A stretch of DNA of 21,984 nt from W1P20-047 sp051878795 (lineage in GTDB: Bacteria > Actinomycetota > Coriobacteriia > Coriobacteriales > Eggerthellaceae). Positions 20,705 to 21,984 of this stretch are shown here, one piece after another. The translations under genes were made by a program, and so were the position numbers. How positions within the stretch are numbered: position 1 is the first letter of the stretch; each line of letters begins with the position of its first letter. The notes under the pieces were generated by a model. The model made no database searches. It saw nothing but the letters and a program-made list of their open reading frames with translations, and was not told the origin of the DNA. The DNA lies in NCBI GenBank assembly GCA_051878795.1, contig JBJEKU010000026.1:1-21984 (forward strand), written 5' to 3'.

Positions 20705-21970
20705 CTAATCCGCTAGCGCGAATCGCCCACGCAAGCGTTCGGGCATCAGCTTAACCAGCAGAAACGCCGCAAAAGCAAGCAGCGAAAGGACTCCGGCAAT
20801 ATAGAATGCCACGTCGTAGGCACCGGTATTCGAAAGCACGTATGCGGCGATCATGGGGCCTACCAGAGCGGCAACCGTATAGCCGGAGTACGAAATCGCG
20901 TAGTTACCGCCGAAATGCTTGAAACCGAAGTAGGTGGAGCACAGAAGCGGCAGATTGCTCATCACGCCACCGAAGAAGAAGCCCAAGATGCAGGTTTGGA
21001 TCATGAAGGAGGTGAAACTGGATGCTCCCGCGTAAAAGAACAGCATTTCCACCGCCGTGCACAGCATGAGAAGCATGAGGGTATTGGCGCACCCGATACG
21101 ATCGGCCAGGTTTCCACTCACGAAACGCCCCGCGAAATTGCCCACCGCAAACACGCCCACCATCAAAGCGCCCTGGGCTGCGGTCATGCCCACCAACAGC
21201 TGACCGATTCCCGAAGTATGCGCCGTGATCATCAGGCCCGACGTAGACGCCAAGAGCACGCCCACCCAGATGATCCAGAACAGGGGCTGGCGTACCATCT
21301 GCAAGGTGGTGAAGTCCCTGGGCTTCCGAGCCGGTTCGGCAGCCTCGGGCTCTTCGACGGTTTCGCCTGCCTGCACCTGCGCATCACCATCACCCGCAAA
21401 GACCGCAGGCGGCATACGCAAGAACCACGAAAAGACGAAGAAGAACGCGAAAAAGATGACGCCGCAGAGCTTGAAGGAACCCGATGCCCCGAAATGGCTG
21501 ATGAACAGCTGCCCCAGCGGAGCGAATAGCAATGCGCTCAAGGCAACGCAACCCGTGCAGATACCGCTCGCGAAACCGGGCTTATCGGGATACCACTGGG
21601 TGGCAACGCTCACAGAAAGGTTGTACACGATACCATCGCCGAAGCCCCCGATGACACCGAAGGTGAGATACAGCATAGGAATACTGCTCGCGAAGCCCGT
21701 CATACCCCAGCCGGCCGATTCCAGCAAACCGGCGATCAGCATGAGGGCACGCGTATCAATCTTATTCTGAACCCTGCCGCACAGAAAACCCGAAACCATG
21801 CTCATCAGCAGGAAGATTGAATAGGCAAGCGAAATCTCCTGAACATTCCAACCATGCTCGGCAATCATGGGGTTAGTGAAGATGCTCCACATGTAGATTG
21901 CGCCGCAAAAGCTGCAAGTGACGGCCGCAGCGGTCAGGATGACCCCTCGGTTCGGTTTCGACAGATTCAT
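20705..21970 (-). CDS. MFS transporter, oxalate/formate antiporter-like (OFA family)
   Basis: A 421-residue major facilitator with about 12 helices. The first helix region RGVILTAAAVTCSFCGAIYMWSIFTNPM, with the following WNVQEISLAYSIF, matches the OFA (OxlT-like) group that exchanges organic acids. The GFGDGIVYNLSVSVATQWYPDKPGFASGI region (helices 4-5) is typical of that group. The halves are joined by a cytoplasmic loop of about 40 residues rich in Glu/Ala. The second half contains GVFAVGNFAGRFVSGNLADRIG, the MFS loop motif. ATG 21970 has a perfect AGGAGGT seven bases upstream at the window edge; an upstream GTG lies inside that ribosome site. The true substrate is unknown: monocarboxylates by family, or a thiamine precursor by context. 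The upstream promoter lies outside the window. Confidence 0.88.
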   Translation of the reverse strand: MNLSKPNRGVILTAAAVTCSFCGAIYMWSIFTNPMIAEHGWNVQEISLAYSIFLLMSMVSGFLCGRVQNKIDTRALMLIAGLLESAGWGMTGFASSIPMLYLTFGVIGGFGDGIVYNLSVSVATQWYPDKPGFASGICTGCVALSALLFAPLGQLFISHFGASGSFKLCGVIFFAFFFVFSWFLRMPPAVFAGDGDAQVQAGETVEEPEAAEPARKPRDFTTLQMVRQPLFWIIWVGVLLASTSGLMITAHTSGIGQLLVGMTAAQGALMVGVFAVGNFAGRFVSGNLADRIGCANTLMLLMLCTAVEMLFFYAGASSFTSFMIQTCILGFFFGGVMSNLPLLCSTYFGFKHFGGNYAISYSGYTVAALVGPMIAAYVLSNTGAYDVAFYIAGVLSLLAFAAFLLVKLMPERLRGRFALAD

Positions 21971-21984
21971 GAAAAGCACCTCCT

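Overview
The window looks like chromosomal DNA of an anaerobic, fairly GC-rich Gram-positive bacterium. A member of the Coriobacteriia (Eggerthellaceae-like: Slackia, Denitrobacterium, Eggerthella and relatives) is the best guess. This is inference from gene content: radical 2-hydroxyacyl-CoA dehydratase-type reductase genes, a Tat-exported FMN lipoprotein with ApbE, sortase-anchored Cna_B/InlB-repeat surface proteins, and strong AGGAGG-type ribosome sites. No rRNA, tRNA, CRISPR array, complete insertion sequence or phage gene is visible.

Layout. 1-518 is the 3' end of threonyl-tRNA synthetase with its terminator. 577-1221 holds no conventional gene. It does carry a well-formed locus for a 38-residue hydrophobic peptide facing a converging small RNA, which resembles a Fst/par-type type I toxin-antitoxin system. 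1140-3447 is a metal-efflux unit: a palindromic operator, a free-standing heavy-metal-associated domain protein, a terminator/attenuator, and a Zn/Cd/Pb P1B-ATPase that lacks its own N-terminal metal domain. 3630-4286 is a zinc-ribbon membrane protein. 4494-7450 (minus) is a two-gene operon encoding a HgdA-like subunit and a HgdB-HgdC fusion, so all three parts of an archerase-driven dehydratase/reductase sit in two polypeptides. 7680-8711 (minus) is a branched-chain aminotransferase, divergent from an EamA transporter (8901-9875).

9986-12327 (minus) is an operon of FMN-binding Tat lipoprotein, ApbE flavin transferase and RluA-type pseudouridine synthase. 12500-14150 (plus) holds a YigZ/IMPACT protein and an RsmB-like rRNA methyltransferase. 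14327-15640 (minus) pairs an HdeD-like membrane protein with a ZIP metal transporter behind an AT-rich promoter containing a palindrome. 16011-19691 (plus) has two paralogous cell-wall-anchored surface proteins. 19964-21970 (minus) holds an OFA-like MFS transporter and thiamine-phosphate synthase.

Two functional themes recur. One is metal handling (efflux ATPase plus HMA protein, ZIP transporter, each with its own palindromic promoter). The other is low-potential or flavin redox chemistry (dehydratase/archerase pair, FMN lipoprotein plus ApbE). The most novel candidates are the small-peptide/antisense-RNA locus at about 681-962 and the fused dehydratase-activator with a possible internal start.
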